This document shows positions 33,665 to 45,007 of a DNA stretch of 64,000 nt, in pieces; position 1 is the stretch's first letter; every line of letters starts with the position of its first letter. The notes below the pieces were generated by a model. That model did not search any database. It worked only from the letters and a program-made list of their open reading frames with translations, and had not been told where the DNA came from. Made by a program: the position numbers and the translations under genes. The stretch comes from Fragum whitleyi. Lineage: Eukaryota > Mollusca > Bivalvia > Cardiida > Cardiidae. The stretch covers positions 52,963,933 through 53,027,932 of the forward strand of contig OX411544.1 of the NCBI GenBank assembly GCA_948146395.1. The letters are read 5' to 3'.

Positions 33665-33770
33665 TAATTTAAGATCAGACAGCAAATTTGTGCAGGCTGA
33701 TCTTGGTCTACACTTATCTGCATTAGCTTTGTGTACATCAAGAATATGCTGTGAACAGAATGACAAGGCT
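33665..33770 (+). mobile_element. M1 fragment
   Basis: agatcagacagcaaatttgt followed by gcaggctgatcttggtctac matches the M1 right half. Confidence 0.45.
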
Positions 33771-33881
33771 TGAATATGACTATGACAAAGAAAAAAATTC
33801 CTTACAAAAAATAGAACATTTGCAATAAAGACTTGACCAAAACTATTGCAAGTTCTATGTAAATATAAATATTATGATGAC

Positions 33882-33950
33882 CAAGTGCAAAACAGTTTTA
33901 ACTGCCTATAAGCATATAGGCAGTTACACTCGTTGTGCGCTAAGCCATTT
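33882..33950. repeat. M2 terminus foldback
   Basis: tttaactgcctataagcata meets its inverse tataggcagttac. Flanks are gtgcaaaacag and gtgcgctaagcc. Confidence 0.65.
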
Positions 33951-34209
33951 GAACAATTTTGTGAGTGAAAATACTAAAAAAATATGGTTTATAATTGAAT
34001 CTTATGTTGTTCGAACGCATTAGAATCGTCTCACAGAGATTATTCAAATTTGTTTGCACATCATAGGATTCAGTTTAACTAACTCAACAATCTATACAAA
34101 TATGCTACCAAAATGACCTGTGTTATTTATCATCAAATATTGTATTCAGTGATTAAAATAGAATTGCTACATTATATCCACTTAATTTGGCTATAAATAT
34201 AGCTATAAA

Positions 34210-34850
34210 TGGTGATTCTGGCAAATTTTACAATGATTGTCCATGGAATCTTACAGCAAATCTGCACAGAGAAATGATTGTCTATACACACTCACAGCAA
34301 GGATGAAGGGATGAGGGATTGTCCATAGCTTCTTACAGCAAGTCTGAATGGATGAAAGATTGTCCATAGATTCTTACAGCAAGTCTCAGCCTCACTCAGA
34401 ATAGAGTAACAATTGTTCATAGACTCTTACAGCAAATATGGAGGGATGAGGGGTTGTCCATAGCTTCTTACAGCACGTCTGAAGGGATGAATGATTGTCC
34501 AAAGATTCTCACAGCTAGTTTGAAGAAAGTAACAATTGTCCACAGATTCTCAAAGTAAGTCTGAAGAGGGTAACGATTGTCCACAAATTGTTACAGTAAG
34601 TCTGAAGAGGGTAACGATTGTCCACAGATTGTTACAGCAAGTCTGAAGTGGGTAATGTTTGTCCACAGATTATTACAGCAAGTCTGAAGTGGGTAATGTT
34701 TGTCCACAGATTGTTACAGCAAGTCTGAAGTGGGTAACGATTGTCCACAGATTTTTACAGCAAGTCTAAAGAGGGTAACGATTGTCCACAGATTGTTACA
34801 GCAAGTCTGAAGATGATTGTCCATAGACTATTTCAGCAGTTCTGAAATGA
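34210..34850. repeat. 41-bp tandem array (about 14 copies)
   Basis: Unit: gattgtccacagattgttac, agcaagtctgaagtgggta. Copies in the middle (34590-34800) are nearly identical and edge copies more diverged, as expected from unequal exchange. Confidence 0.85.
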
Positions 34851-34874
34851 TAGAGGATAATCATTAGTTTCAGT

Positions 34875-35277
34875 GTAAGATCGATTTATATTCATTGAAT
34901 GAACAATAAAAGCTATAATTTCACGAGTGGCGGAGCCACAAGTGAAAATATAGTTTTTGTTGTTCATGAAATGAAATATTAATCGATCTTACTTGAAAGA
35001 CAAACGATTATTCTATTTCTTAATTGCAAAAAAGAGACAAAATGTGAAATTCCTGGGACATATTTTCGTAAAGCGCGTCATTTTGCGCGTGATTGCTATG
35101 CAACGTTCATTGTGAGGTCACTTATTTCGCCTCGCATAGATGACGTCAGATAAGATGAAATGCACAAAAACAGGGTATAAGTTTTTGATAATTTCACTGC
35201 TTTGCGATGAGATTATCAAGTGGTAATCTACCGTTATTTCTTTATAAACCACCAAAAAGCATTAAAGAAAAGGCATT
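34875..35277 (+). repeat. Dispersed repeat with terminal foldback (copy 2)
   Basis: The foldback 34875-34992 (gtaagatcgat with its inverse, loop around gtggcggagccac) is followed by the same body as 330-612. Bases 35278-35513 are unassigned. Confidence 0.7.
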
Positions 35278-35513
35278 GTCCATGTGGTTTTTCAGAATAA
35301 CACGATCTTGTTGACAATCTTTTCCTTTGTTATTTTATCTTTCAAAGACTTTGTTATGGGTACTTGCTAGTATTAACTTCATGGGTATGTTTTTTCAGAG
35401 TACTTAAGTTTTGATTATTCATAGTCTGATCTCAGCTGTAGTTTCTTGGTTCTTTGCACCATCTTGTGTTACAAACTAACCTGGGAGTATTGGTTGTCAG
35501 GGTATATACTTTG

Positions 35514-35657
35514 TTAGAGATGAAAAAATGGAAATTCACACATGTCACTTTGTAGTTTTTCACTATCTCGAATGTTCTGTTGGAAATAATAAGCAAGTCT
35601 TTCATCACCAAAAGCAAATAAAAGTTCAAGCAATATTATGGCTCCCCTGTTACATCT
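35514..35657 (-). pseudogene. Candidate terminal coding exon, unrecognised gene (exon D)
   Basis: Acceptor catatacag, then 47 codons in phase 0 and a TAA stop (35514-35516). The peptide includes RGAIILLELLFAFGDERLAY, then YFQQNIRDSEKLQSDM. It is helical and amphipathic and looks like a folded domain, but I cannot name it. It joins in phase to exon C (36577-36670), which however has an in-frame stop, so the chain is called a decaying gene. If exon C is skipped or mis-sequenced, this exon could still be functional. A death-fold or other helical bundle is possible, but no diagnostic residue supports it. Confidence 0.4.
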
Positions 35658-36120
35658 CTGTATATGACTGAAATAAAATAACATGTGTTTGTTAACCTTT
35701 GTTATTCTGAAACTGGAACATTCCTGTTTTGGAAAGATCAAGGTATGGACTAAGATCAGGTTGAACATTTGATATTAGTTGTATCCATCAAAATTTGTGC
35801 ATTCTGATTGGCTTAAAGATTTGTTTTATTTCTAAGTGAAAATAATTTTCAGTATCCAGCTATTTTGTAACCTGAAACTAAAGTATTCTCCCTTGAAATG
35901 TCTGTTCCTTTAGTGACAAAGATTTACATGCTTTTGCATCATTGATATTAAATTTTATCTTATAACTATACAAATATCTGAGATAACATCCCGTTTATGT
36001 ACTTTTTATGATATCACATAGTTATTTTTAGAACAATGATACAATGCGGTTATTTTTAGAAACTTGCATTTCAGTTAGAAACATTGACAAAAACAAGACA
36101 AATAGAGGTTATAAGATAAA

Positions 36121-36266
36121 TATAATATGTACTTAGTGTACTGTACGAAAAATATCTAACTCGGTTGTGAGAATTGATAATTGTCTAGGCAGAGCCTCAA
36201 CAATGATCAATTCTCCCAACCTCATTAGGTATTTCATTTCATACAAAACACTAAGTATGTATTATA
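36121..36266. repeat. Foldback MITE (family M6)
   Basis: taatatgtacttagtgtact and its inverse at the right (cactaagtatgtattat) enclose gagaattgataattgtctag and a second stem. No ORF. Confidence 0.65.
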
Positions 36267-36284
36267 TAAATAAGTAATGAAGAG

Positions 36285-36435
36285 AGCATGTTTATCTCAT
36301 ATCTATGAAACTAGAAACCTTAACAAACCTATGTATGAATCCTATGTGCATATTCAAAGTGTGATTATGTTTGCAGTTTCATACCTCCATGAAATTTACA
36401 AAATACTCTCTTCATCTCTTAAAGGATATATTTTT
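36285..36435. repeat. Foldback MITE (family M7)
   Basis: agagagcatgtttatctcat at the left and caaaatactctcttcatctc at the right. The same family at 40893-41028 has cleaner arms (gaggtatgaaactaaa with tttagtttcatacctc). Confidence 0.55.
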
Positions 36436-36576
36436 GTAATTTAGATGCTCTACCACATTTGAAAATACAGCTCTTGTTGTTGATGAAAAACTTTCAACTT
36501 CAAAATATTTATTTACATAAAATCTTTTCTTTTTTTAAAACATGTCGAAATTTAAATGATAATTTAAAATACTCAC

Positions 36577-36670
36577 ATTTTCTTTGTCAGCTATGACAGT
36601 CCCACTTTTCTAGGAGAACAGTTTATACCATAGCCCTGATTGGTTCTGATATCCATGGTTGTTGAAATAC
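36577..36670 (-). pseudogene. Exon C of an unrecognised gene, with in-frame TAG
   Basis: Acceptor ttaatttccag and donor gtgagt, 94 nt. It enters two-thirds through a codon and leaves in phase 0, which fits exon B/B' (38896-39035, leaving after two bases) and exon D (35657, phase 0). The peptide is YFNNHGYQNQSGLWYKLFS, then TAG, then KSGTVIADKEN. The other frames are shorter. Phase agreement with both neighbours argues for a true former exon, and the stop argues that this copy is dead. Confidence 0.42.
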
Positions 36671-36749
36671 CTGGAAATTAATAGAGGATAATTGTTTCAT
36701 TTAAGAGAAGATGAGAATATTTATTGATTTCATGGAGGTATATGAATAA

Positions 36750-37217
36750 CTTTTTTCTGATAATCCAGTTATCGATATCCGGATTTTTGGTCAAGTACTC
36801 AATAGCATAATCATTCCTGTCCTGATTTTTTGGTGCACCACATTTGGCTGATCCATTTGGTGTTTTTTTGGTCTAATTTGTCAATACAAATTTCAAGTTG
36901 CTCTGGTTTATGGCTGCTGAGAAAAGAACAATGCTAAATTTCCCATTGTACCATGTTAAGTCAGAAAATCAACTAAGTCGTAAAACAGGAAGAAGATGTA
37001 CAACGAATCTGAAATCAGTAAGCAACATATCTGATAAAAGCATACCAAGTTTGAAGTTGCTCTGATTCATGGTTGCCGAGAAAAATGTTACAAAAATTTC
37101 TTATTGTACCATTTTAAGTCTAAACAGGAAGTAGATAATGTCACAGACTCAAATTCTGTAAGGGACAGATGGAAGGATGGATGGACAGGGGTAAACCAAT
37201 AAACCCCCATCTTCTTT
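36750..37217 (+). mobile_element. Helitron-like element with two tandem units
   Basis: Two units of about 165 bp (caagttgctctggtttatgg; cattgtaccatgttaagtc) are followed by gacagatggaaggatggatg and the end acccccatcttctttgaagt, then ggggtaat. Bases 37218-37740 hold nothing firm (see rejected items). Confidence 0.5.
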
Positions 37218-37740
37218 GAAGTGGGGTAATGAAAATATAAAGTCTATTGAATGCCTAAAATGTGGAATGAAATTTTATAAGTATACTTTGTTAAATCTAT
37301 TATCGAAAAATAATTATGTGTTTTGATAATGTGCAGTGTGATTAAAACAGTTCTTTATTGTTGCACTTAATAAACATACTAGTCCAAGTAAATTGAATGC
37401 CAAATTATCAGTCAACCAATTGTCATGGACCTTTTAAGGTCTACTTTGACAAAAACAAAAAATACTTACCTCAAATGAATTTAATATGTTCCATTTCAAG
37501 AGGCTTGGAGATACAAAATCATCGTCAAGTAAATTAATAGATTAGGCCACAATGTTGTTTGGGTTGGATCATTGCATGTAGTTGGTGTCTTGTCAATGTT
37601 TTTCGGGTGAATATTTTCCTCTATTTTGCCTCTACAAAAGAACCAAATCATATTTATTTTCAAGTTCTTTTTATAGGAAAATAGCTTTTAATACATTTGT
37701 AAAGGCTTGGCTGCGGATGCTGGATAAAACAAAAAATCCA

Positions 37741-38218
37741 AGTCAGAAAAAGGTAATAACTACAGGTGCCTACGCTCAGCTGTCGAGTGCTGGATGGTGG
37801 AAAAAAGACTTAAGTCAATTGATTGATTGAATGGGGTTTTACGCCGCTTTCAACATTATTTCAGTTATATCGCGGCGGCTGGAGCACCTAACAATGGATT
37901 CCTGGTATTTCTCACGCCAGTACTACCATTACATCCTTTCCTAGCCTCCAGCTACTATCTCACATAGAAAGACTTAAGTCAAAAAAGGGGCATAATTTGC
38001 ACAAAATACATCTAGAGTTATCATCCTTGATGATATAGGTTGCTCTTCTGATGGTGAATATGTTATCCAAGTTTCAAGTGAATGCCTTAAGAAGAACCAG
38101 AGATATCACAAAATGTCAGTTTTCTCACGACAACCACGACAAGAGTGCCGAAAAAAAAACTATGACACCAGGGCTATAGCAATACCTTAGTTTTTTTCCA
38201 AAACAGCCGAGCTAAAAA
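37741..38218 (+). mobile_element. He element split by a SINE-1 with target duplication
   Basis: The He element (aggtgcctacgctcagctgt .. acagccgagctaaaaa) is interrupted at 37819-37967 by a minus-oriented, head-less SINE-1. The direct repeat aaagacttaagtcaa (37804-37818 and 37968-37982) is a clean 15-bp target-site duplication, so the SINE is the later insertion. Confidence 0.8.
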
Positions 38219-38425
38219 TGCTTCCACAGTTATCCTTCTTGATAGCCTGTGTAGCTCTTGTGATGGTGAACACACATGCCAAGTTTCATTAAGATATCCC
38301 CAATAATAACATTGATATGACCAAAGTTAAAGTTTGTCATGCCATCTTTCGCCAACACCAATGCCAACGGCGCCATGGTGATCATAATACCATAGGTTCT
38401 CTCAAAAAACAGCAGAGCTAAATAA
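38219..38425 (+). mobile_element. Second He fragment in tandem
   Basis: Begins at ttatccttcttgatagcctg and ends aaaaaacagcagagctaaat, directly after the previous He element. Bases 38426-38895 contain a hairpin (38650-38695, tctcattggaat with attccaatgaga) and otherwise nothing recognised. Confidence 0.5.
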
Positions 38426-38895
38426 TGAATTTGTCAATGAGGCAATTCTTATGGGTTCCAACATCATAGAATGCAGTAAGGCTTATATGACAATCTTTAA
38501 ACGCAAAATGACCCTATGTTTTTTTATCATGAATATTGTACTAAGCAACTGGAGCCTGTTTCACTTAACATCTTATGATCATTTTTGGCACAAGTCAAAT
38601 ATTCAAGTTGCTTCTTTAGTAGTTACTAAATACAGAATTCTCTCATCCATCATCTCATTGGAATCATCTTCTAAAGACAATTCCAATGAGATATTGCAAG
38701 GCAGAATCTAACAAGGAATGAAAACACTAGGTACAATTAGTGACTGACTTATGATAATTATTTTTCTCAAAAGTTTAAAGGCCCCCGGAAATTATAATTA
38801 ACAGTAAATATAATTAACGACTGCTTATTTGAAGGTCCTTGAAGGTGATTGTTAACTACAAGTTTTACTATAGTAGATGTGTTGATCTAACCAAC

Positions 38896-39035
38896 CTGTT
38901 GTTGGGGTATTTCCATAGCTTGTTGTGTCCAGGTGACTCCAGTCTGGTCTCCGCATGTTTTCTGTCAATGTTTACAGCAATCTAGGACTTCACAGAGTTG
39001 TACTCATTATAGATCACCTGGGCCTTTGACTTTCT
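38896..39035 (-). pseudogene. Exon B of an unrecognised gene, with in-frame TAG
   Basis: Acceptor gtttttacag and donor CAG|gttggt, 140 nt, phase 0 in, two bases out. The peptide is RKSKAQVIYNEYNSVKS, then TAG, then IAVNIDRKHAETRLESPGH, then NKLWKYPNN. Frame and splice sites match exon C. The motif VIYNEYNS is loosely reminiscent of the 'YNSP' motif in PDZ-LIM (Zasp-type) proteins, but the following residues do not support that. It is a tandem duplicate of 40079-40219; both copies are disabled in different places. Confidence 0.42.
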
Positions 39036-39229
39036 CTGTAAAAACAACTTGTCACTAAATTTGACTTGCTACCAGCGCTTGCATATGAATGCAGACTGTT
39101 CCAAAGAATAACTTAATTACAAAAGAAAAGTATTTCACAGGATATACTTTTCACCAGGAAGCAACAGCTTTTCAAAATGGATTCTCGCATACCATTTCAT
39201 TAGATGAGATATTTTGTCCAGGAATGAGC

Positions 39230-39350
39230 ATAGTATCTTGAATGGGTTTACATTAAATAGCTTTGTTCATTTTATTAAGTTCTGCAAGCAGACAGACAAT
39301 ACAGTAAAATAATATGCCCCCAATCTTAACGAAGCAGGGAGATAAAAGTA
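39230..39350 (+). mobile_element. Helitron-like 3' end
   Basis: gcaagcagacagacaataca, then aatatgcccccaatcttaac and gaagcagggagataaaa, resembling the Hh/Hg end. Confidence 0.4.
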
Positions 39351-39769
39351 ATTTCATCTTTACAGTGCACTAAATCGTTACAAGCCTGGAGGATCTGTAC
39401 AATAAACAGAAAAACTTGTAAATAAGCCACCTTGAACAGGACCACCGAAAACAGGTTGTTCAAAAGAAAATGGTCGCTTTATACACTTGTTTACAAATTG
39501 AATTGATTGCAAAATTCTCAATAATCCTGTGCAGTCAAACGTAAACAGAATTGTCTCATTGAGACAATTCTTGTGAGTTAACGACATAGGATTCATTTAC
39601 AATAATTTTCATACCAATGCTATCTACTTTTTTCAGATATTTGATCAAAAGAAGGGGATTTTGAAAACAGTCACTTATTAAAAATTGTTGCTTGATAAAT
39701 GTGGTTGCTCAAACAAGATCGACTGTACATGATAGCTACAAGTCCTCCCTACAAGTGTATTCCCAGTTC

Positions 39770-39950
39770 AATTTGTTGTTAGAATGGGCTTTTAAGCCAC
39801 TTTCAACAATCTTACAGTTATATTGCGGCTACTGGAGCACCTAACAAAGAATTCCTGGTATTTCTCGCCGCAGGACTACGATTACATCCTTTCTTAGCCT
39901 CCAGCTGCTATCCCACATAGGTCTACAACTATCAACCAATAGTTAGCCAA
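39770..39950 (-). mobile_element. SINE-1 copy (no tRNA head)
   Basis: agccactttcaacaatctta, ctactggagcacctaacaaa and tcttagcctccagctgctat match the SINE-1 body in minus orientation. Confidence 0.7.
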
Positions 39951-40078
39951 ACTTTATTCAGCATGACGAGGGTTAACAAGCCATGGTGATCTGTTTAACA
40001 CATATGATAGCTACAAGTCCTCCCTAGAGTTTGGCCAATTGATTTGTGTTAGTGTGTTCCCTGTAAGAGGTAACCCAC

Positions 40079-40219
40079 CTGTTGTAGGGGTATTTCAACA
40101 GTTTGTTATATAGGTGACTCAAAACTGCATTTGTCTCCACATTTTGTCTGTCAATGTTTACAGGAATCTTTGACTTCAGAGTTGTATGCATCATAGATCA
40201 CCTAGGCCTTGGAATTTCT
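40079..40219 (-). pseudogene. Exon B' (tandem copy of exon B), disabled
   Basis: Acceptor gtttttacag and donor CAG|gtgggt, about 1.19 kb upstream of exon B in gene orientation. It reads RNSKA, then TAG, then VIYDAYNS. A 2-nt deletion relative to exon B then shifts the frame, after which KIPVNIDRQNVETNAVLSH and NKLLKYPYNR can be read. The flanks are duplicated as well (gatagctacaagtcctccct recurs). Confidence 0.45.
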
Positions 40220-40344
40220 CTGTAAAAACAATATCATATCACTGAATGACATTTAAACCATATCCTACTGAACTTTTATTCAAACAAATTGCCAATTTTA
40301 AGGCTTTTCTTGCTTATGTTTTCCCCAAATCATTTAGTAGAAGC

Positions 40345-40455
40345 AGGCAGTATGGCTTTGATCAGACTGCATATCTGAACAGGCTGATCTTTGTCTATAC
40401 AGTCTGTCAAATCTTTGTACAACATAATATGTCCTGAATAGCATGACAAGGGTTT
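40345..40455 (+). mobile_element. M1 fragment
   Basis: gatcagactgcatatctgaa, then caggctgatctttgtctata, ending agcatgacaagggttta. Confidence 0.5.
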
Positions 40456-40509
40456 AATACCACAAACAGGGCTTTCAAATGAATCAAGAACCTTTCTTCA
40501 AGGATTAAT

Positions 40510-40750
40510 TAATTTTAGAAACAAGATGTGTTTGTTTAAAAACATTTCGTTAAGACAATCATTCTGGCCAAATTTCAGGTTGATTGGGCAAAAAAAGTGG
40601 CCTCTAGAGTGCAGACAAGGTTTTTCTAAGATTGGACCCTGCGACCTATTTTTTGACCCCAGTTGACCCAATTTCAAACATGTCCAAGATTTGATGCACA
40701 GACAGACGGGGATTATGATACCAATATATGACCACCTTCACCAGAGTATA
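40510..40750 (+). mobile_element. Hc-family fragment
   Basis: One and a half Hc units (gtggcctctagagtgcagac; tttttgaccccagttgaccc) plus a short gacagacgggg tail and the end ccaccttcaccagagtataa. Confidence 0.55.
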
Positions 40751-40892
40751 AAAATGGCTTCTGCAGAGCGTTTAAATCTGAACAAGTTTTTAAGCATAGG
40801 GCAATAATATTTACAAAGTAAAGTCCATCTAAATTTCTTTACTGATAATTTTTTATGTTTTCCTTTCATGAAATTAAATATTAAGATATGAA

Positions 40893-41028
40893 GAGAGTGT
40901 TCGTTGATTTCAAGGAGGTATGAAACTAAATTCTACTCACTCATGCATCTGCTTTGGGTATTCATACAGTCCTGTAATTAAGTTTTTAGTTTCATACCTC
41001 CAAAACTGCAAAAAATATTCATTTCATC
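40893..41028. repeat. Foldback MITE (family M7)
   Basis: ggaggtatgaaactaaattc at the left pairs with tttttagtttcatacctcca at the right. Confidence 0.7.
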
Positions 41029-41030
41029 TC

Positions 41031-41184
41031 TTAAGGTAGTGGACCCGTAATAGTTCTGCAACGTTTCAGAGCTTATGATCTTTTACAATATTGACCTAGG
41101 TTTCCTAATGAAAATTGAAGATAACACTTAAAAGTTCATGACATCCAAAATGTTGCGGAACTTTTACAGGTCCACTACCTTAAA
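41031..41184. mobile_element. TTAA-type foldback MITE (family M8, copy 1)
   Basis: Terminal inverted repeats ttaaggtagtggacccgtaa and the inverse (ggtccactaccttaa), with a partly paired interior. Copy 2 is at 60495-60656. Confidence 0.75.
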
Positions 41185-41504
41185 TAGGTTTACACATTTA
41201 CCAACCATCAATTCCAGTGGACAGGCCCATAAACCATCAAGTCAGGGTCTGGGTGTTGTCTGCCAGTTTTCCGTTCCAGTAGTCTTCTGCCAGCAATCAG
41301 CATTGATGCCTTGTCTTGTAGCCATGGAAACCAAGGTGACCATCATTTCAAGTTGCCGTCCACCAATTATCAAGTTGATGAAGTCGAAGTTACCAAGTGC
41401 AGGCTGTCCACCATGTAGTCCAGTTTTTCTTCTACCATCAACCATGATCCAACCATCAGACACCAAATTGTCTACCAACCCAGCCGCAGTAAAGTGCAAC
41501 ACGA
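41185..41504. other. Open on both strands, repetitive, not assigned
   Basis: Open for 128 codons (+) and 86 codons (-). It contains recurring 'accatcaa' and 'ccaaccatca' words, as does 42221-42420. Neither peptide resembles a known domain, and the plus frame runs into SINE-2. It is probably a decayed short-unit repeat; a lost exon cannot be excluded. Confidence 0.35.
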
Positions 41505-41720
41505 TGTCAATGGTCGAGAGGTAAGCTCAAGCTTCTTGATCAAGAGGTCCAGAGTTTGATTCCCAGAAGTGGCTACTGATCTTTGTTCTTACCTTGGCCC
41601 AAACATTCAGTGGGAGTACTGGTGAAATTCCCAGTAAGCAGAATCGACAGGGATATTGATGTATTGATATTAATAGGTCTACACCAAACCAGTGTTACAC
41701 TCCATCCTGTACCAGAAAGC
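41505..41720 (+). mobile_element. SINE-2 (tRNA-derived), degenerate
   Basis: Box A-like gtcgagaggtaagctcaagc and box B-like ggtccagagtttgattccc, then cagtgggagtactggtgaaa and taataggtctacaccaaacc. It matches the better copy at 56961-57176. Confidence 0.65.
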
Positions 41721-42545
41721 TACCTACTGAGCTTTACAGCCTATCTTTAACCATAAAATTCCCTTACAAAGAAAAATAAAGAAAAGTTTTGATGTAGGTC
41801 AAAACAAAACTGTTGTAAGAGCATATATATATTTTTATACGTTCTTACAACAGTTTTGAACTTTAAAAAATAAGTTGTATTACTTGCAATTTTAAGGTTG
41901 AAAAATTGTCCATTATTATCATATTAGCTAAAACATACTTAACAAATAAGCAGTATTGAAATAGGTTCAATTGAGGGTTCAGTGCAAAAGCATTGTAATT
42001 GGCTATTGATATATATAGGCACTTAAAATAGTAATGCACTGATCTCTCTCAATATGCTTAATTTAGATTACAACTGAAAATTAAATATAAGCTAGAGCTA
42101 TTTGTAAAACATCTACTGTCTACAGGCAGCCCGACTGACAGACCAACCTACAGGTGCAAAGCAATATACCCCCTCTTTTTAGAAGGGAGCATAATAATTG
42201 ATTTTAATATTCTACCCACCATGTCAAGGAGTAATCCATCAACCATCTATTCCAAGGCACATCCATCATCAATCAAGTCCAGGCAGCATCCAGCAACCAT
42301 CAAGGCAGCATCACCAAAATTGTTTTCCTCCAAGTCACTGTACAGTGTCCTACCAAGCCACTGTACAGTGAATCACATCATTTACCAGAAAGCTACTTAC
42401 TTAGCTCAACCATAAAAATGTCAAGACAACAACAACAAATACCCATGAAAAAATTTGATAAAGGTCAAAGCAAAACTGTTGTCATAGCATGTTTATATAT
42501 ACATGTACATAAATATGTTCTCACAAGTTTTGATTTGTGAAAAAA
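41690..42545 (+). repeat. Tandem duplication, unit about 650 bp
   Basis: accagaaagctacctactga .. aaaactgttgtaagagcata (41715-41830) recurs as accagaaagctacttactta .. aaaactgttgtcatagcatg (42360-42490), each with a small tata-rich foldback. A Helitron-like end (gcaatataccccctcttttt, then agaagggagcataataa, about 42120-42200) lies between the copies. Confidence 0.55.
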
Positions 42546-42820
42546 ATTACCTTATAATTAATTCAGTTCATTTTAATTTTCAACCCTGTTCATGTCCCCT
42601 GTGGGCTACAAAATTCTAACAACTACAGCTTAGTTAGAATGTTCATGTGGCCAACTGCAGACATGTTTTGAATTCCTAGCAAGTCCTATAGTGGTATTTA
42701 GATAGGTTCAAATTGGAAATGAATAAATGATTTGAGTATGTTTCTTTAGCTAGAGTTTTTTTTCTACCAATAACTGAAAAACCAATATAAATAATATTGC
42801 TTAATTAAAAAAAACAAACT

Positions 42821-42894
42821 GATGGCTCAGCAAGAAACAGTTGTTACTGCCTATAAGCATATAGGCAGTTACAACTGTTTCATGCTAGGCCATC
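42821..42894. repeat. M2 terminus foldback
   Basis: gatggctcagcaagaaacag, then ttgttactgcctataagcat, with the inverted right arm ending aggccatc. The arms are almost perfectly inverted. Confidence 0.75.
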
Positions 42895-42989
42895 GAAATA
42901 TTACTTTTATGGCACCAAGACCAAAACAAATCAAGAAGTCGGTGTTGGAACTTTCAATAGTTTTGTACTGACGCCTCAAAATAGGCAAC

Positions 42990-44878
42990 TGTGTTTGAGA
43001 AAATGCGAATAATTAATGTGCATAACAACTAGACAATGCATCAAGAAATAATTGAATTAAAATGTTGGCCAAATAAAGATAAAACATTTTTTGATTAAAC
43101 AAAGTCATCCAAAACAAAATGAAAGTTGTTTTATCTATTTTATCCCCTACATTCCTTAATCTAATTAGAGATACTTGATATAAAGAACTTAAATTTTACA
43201 ATAAACAATATGGTCACCACTGAGTAAATGAGAATATTATGTTTAGCTTAAGACAATGCATGCTAGGAAGAAATTGAACAAGTTGGCCAAAATATTATAT
43301 AAGCCAAAGAGGAAAAAATCATGCAGATTTTCATGTGACAATTTTCACATGATTTCCTTAAATTTTGGAGCATGTTCCAAATAAATGCAAGTGGTTTAAT
43401 CCGTTCAATCCCCTTCCACAATTAATTGTTTTTGAAATATTGGATGCAAAAACCTATATCTTGCAATATTATCTAATATATTTGAATTATATAATTGGTG
43501 TCTCCACATTAAATGAGAATGCTTGATAGCTAGACAATGTCCACTAGGAAGAATTGAAGATGTTAATTGGCCAAAATAATGAAACTAAAGCCAAAGAGTA
43601 AGAAAATATCAGTTTTGCAGGCTCCTTCCTTTAAATTTCTACATGAATCCTATAATTTACTGACTTGAACCAATGTGTGTTGTTTAATCAGTTTTATATT
43701 CCCTACCCTCCTAAACCTTTGAGATCTTCCATAGAAATTTCCAAACTCTTACAATATTACCTAACAATCTGGATCTATGTAGCCACAATGAAATTAGAAT
43801 TAAATGTACTTGATAGCTAGACAATGCACACTAGGAAGAGTTGAAGATGCTGGCCAAAATAATGTTACTAAAGCCAAAAAAGGAAAAAAACACACTTTTT
43901 TGCAAGTTCCTTAATTGCTTTTAATTTCCTCATCAAACCTGCAATTTGCTGAAGTAAACAGAGTCATAAAAAATAAAATGAGTTGTTTAATCCCTTTCAC
44001 CCTGTGAAATCCTAAACCTTTTTGTGACGTTCAATAAAAATATTCTTATCATTTAACCTAATGATTTGTATTCAAACGGATGTGATAACCATCAACCTGA
44101 ATATTATAAATTGCCCTTCAATCTAATTAACATTCAATATAAGCATCTGACCTTTTACCATAAAACCTTATAATTTAGATTTATAAGGAATCTCTCCACA
44201 ATTAATAAAAATTAGTTTTTTGATAGCTAGACAATGCATGCTAGGAAGAAACAAATATGTCGGCCAAAATAATGAAATCTTGGAAATAAAACATCTTAAC
44301 TCTTGGCATGTTACCTAAAATTTGGAATGATAATGAATGTCTCCACAATAGATGAGTATAAAAAGCTTGATAGCTAGACAATGCATGACAATGCAAAGAA
44401 TTGAAGATGTTGACCAAAATAATGATACAAAATCAGAATAAGAGAAAAAAACACATTTTCACTGGTTCCTTCATTAATTCTCTAGTTTAATGATCACCTT
44501 AATCCAAGTCATCCAAAACAAAATGAAAGTATTTTTATAACTTTCATCCCCTAATGTTTTGAAATAATTGATATAAACAGCTGAACTCTTACAATGTTAC
44601 CAAATAAATTTGCATTATAAAGGACAACTCCACAATAAAACTGAATGATGTGTTTGACAGGTAGACAATGCTTGCTAGGAAGAAAAAAGATGTTGGCTAA
44701 AATAAAGATACTTTAGCCTACCAGAAAAAAACTCAGTTTTTCAGGTTCCTTTGCTATAATTTCGACATGAATCCTTTCATCGGTTAAGATCACTTCAGAC
44801 AAAAAAACAGTCCAGACCAACCCTATGCCATTAGTGCAATGCAAAATACCCCCTTTTCATCAAAGGGGGGCATAATTA
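42990..44878 (+). mobile_element. Tandem array (units about 150-410 bp) ending in a Helitron-like terminus
   Basis: Seven diverged units are marked by gatagctagacaatgcatgc, then taggaagaa and ttggccaaaataatga (near 43025, 43250, 43525, 43812, 44222, 44367 and 44655). The array closes with aatacccccttttcatcaaa, then ggggggcataatt (44846-44878), whose C-run and G-run form a hairpin. No coding content. Confidence 0.6.
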
Positions 44879-45007
44879 CTTAATGTTTTGATTAGCAGAA
44901 TATTCATAAACAGGACATTCATTTTCTAACCACCTTCAAAAATTATAAAATAATCCAAGATTCTTATTATTATTGGCAAATTGATCATAAAGCATCACTT
45001 AATCAGA

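Noticed and set aside
34210..34850. Regular 41-bp repeats considered as a CRISPR array
   Set aside because: The full unit repeats with gradual divergence and no unique spacers.
37470..37545. Possible minus-strand exon with a very good donor (TTTGAG|gtaagt) and peptide LLDDDFVSPSLLKWNILNSF
   Set aside because: No acceptor within reach, and its exit phase does not fit exon C; it could fit exon D only. Kept out for lack of a left boundary.
41138..41524. 128-codon plus-strand ORF and 86-codon minus-strand ORF
   Set aside because: Open on both strands through a repetitive 'accatcaa' region; the plus frame runs into a SINE and no domain is recognisable.
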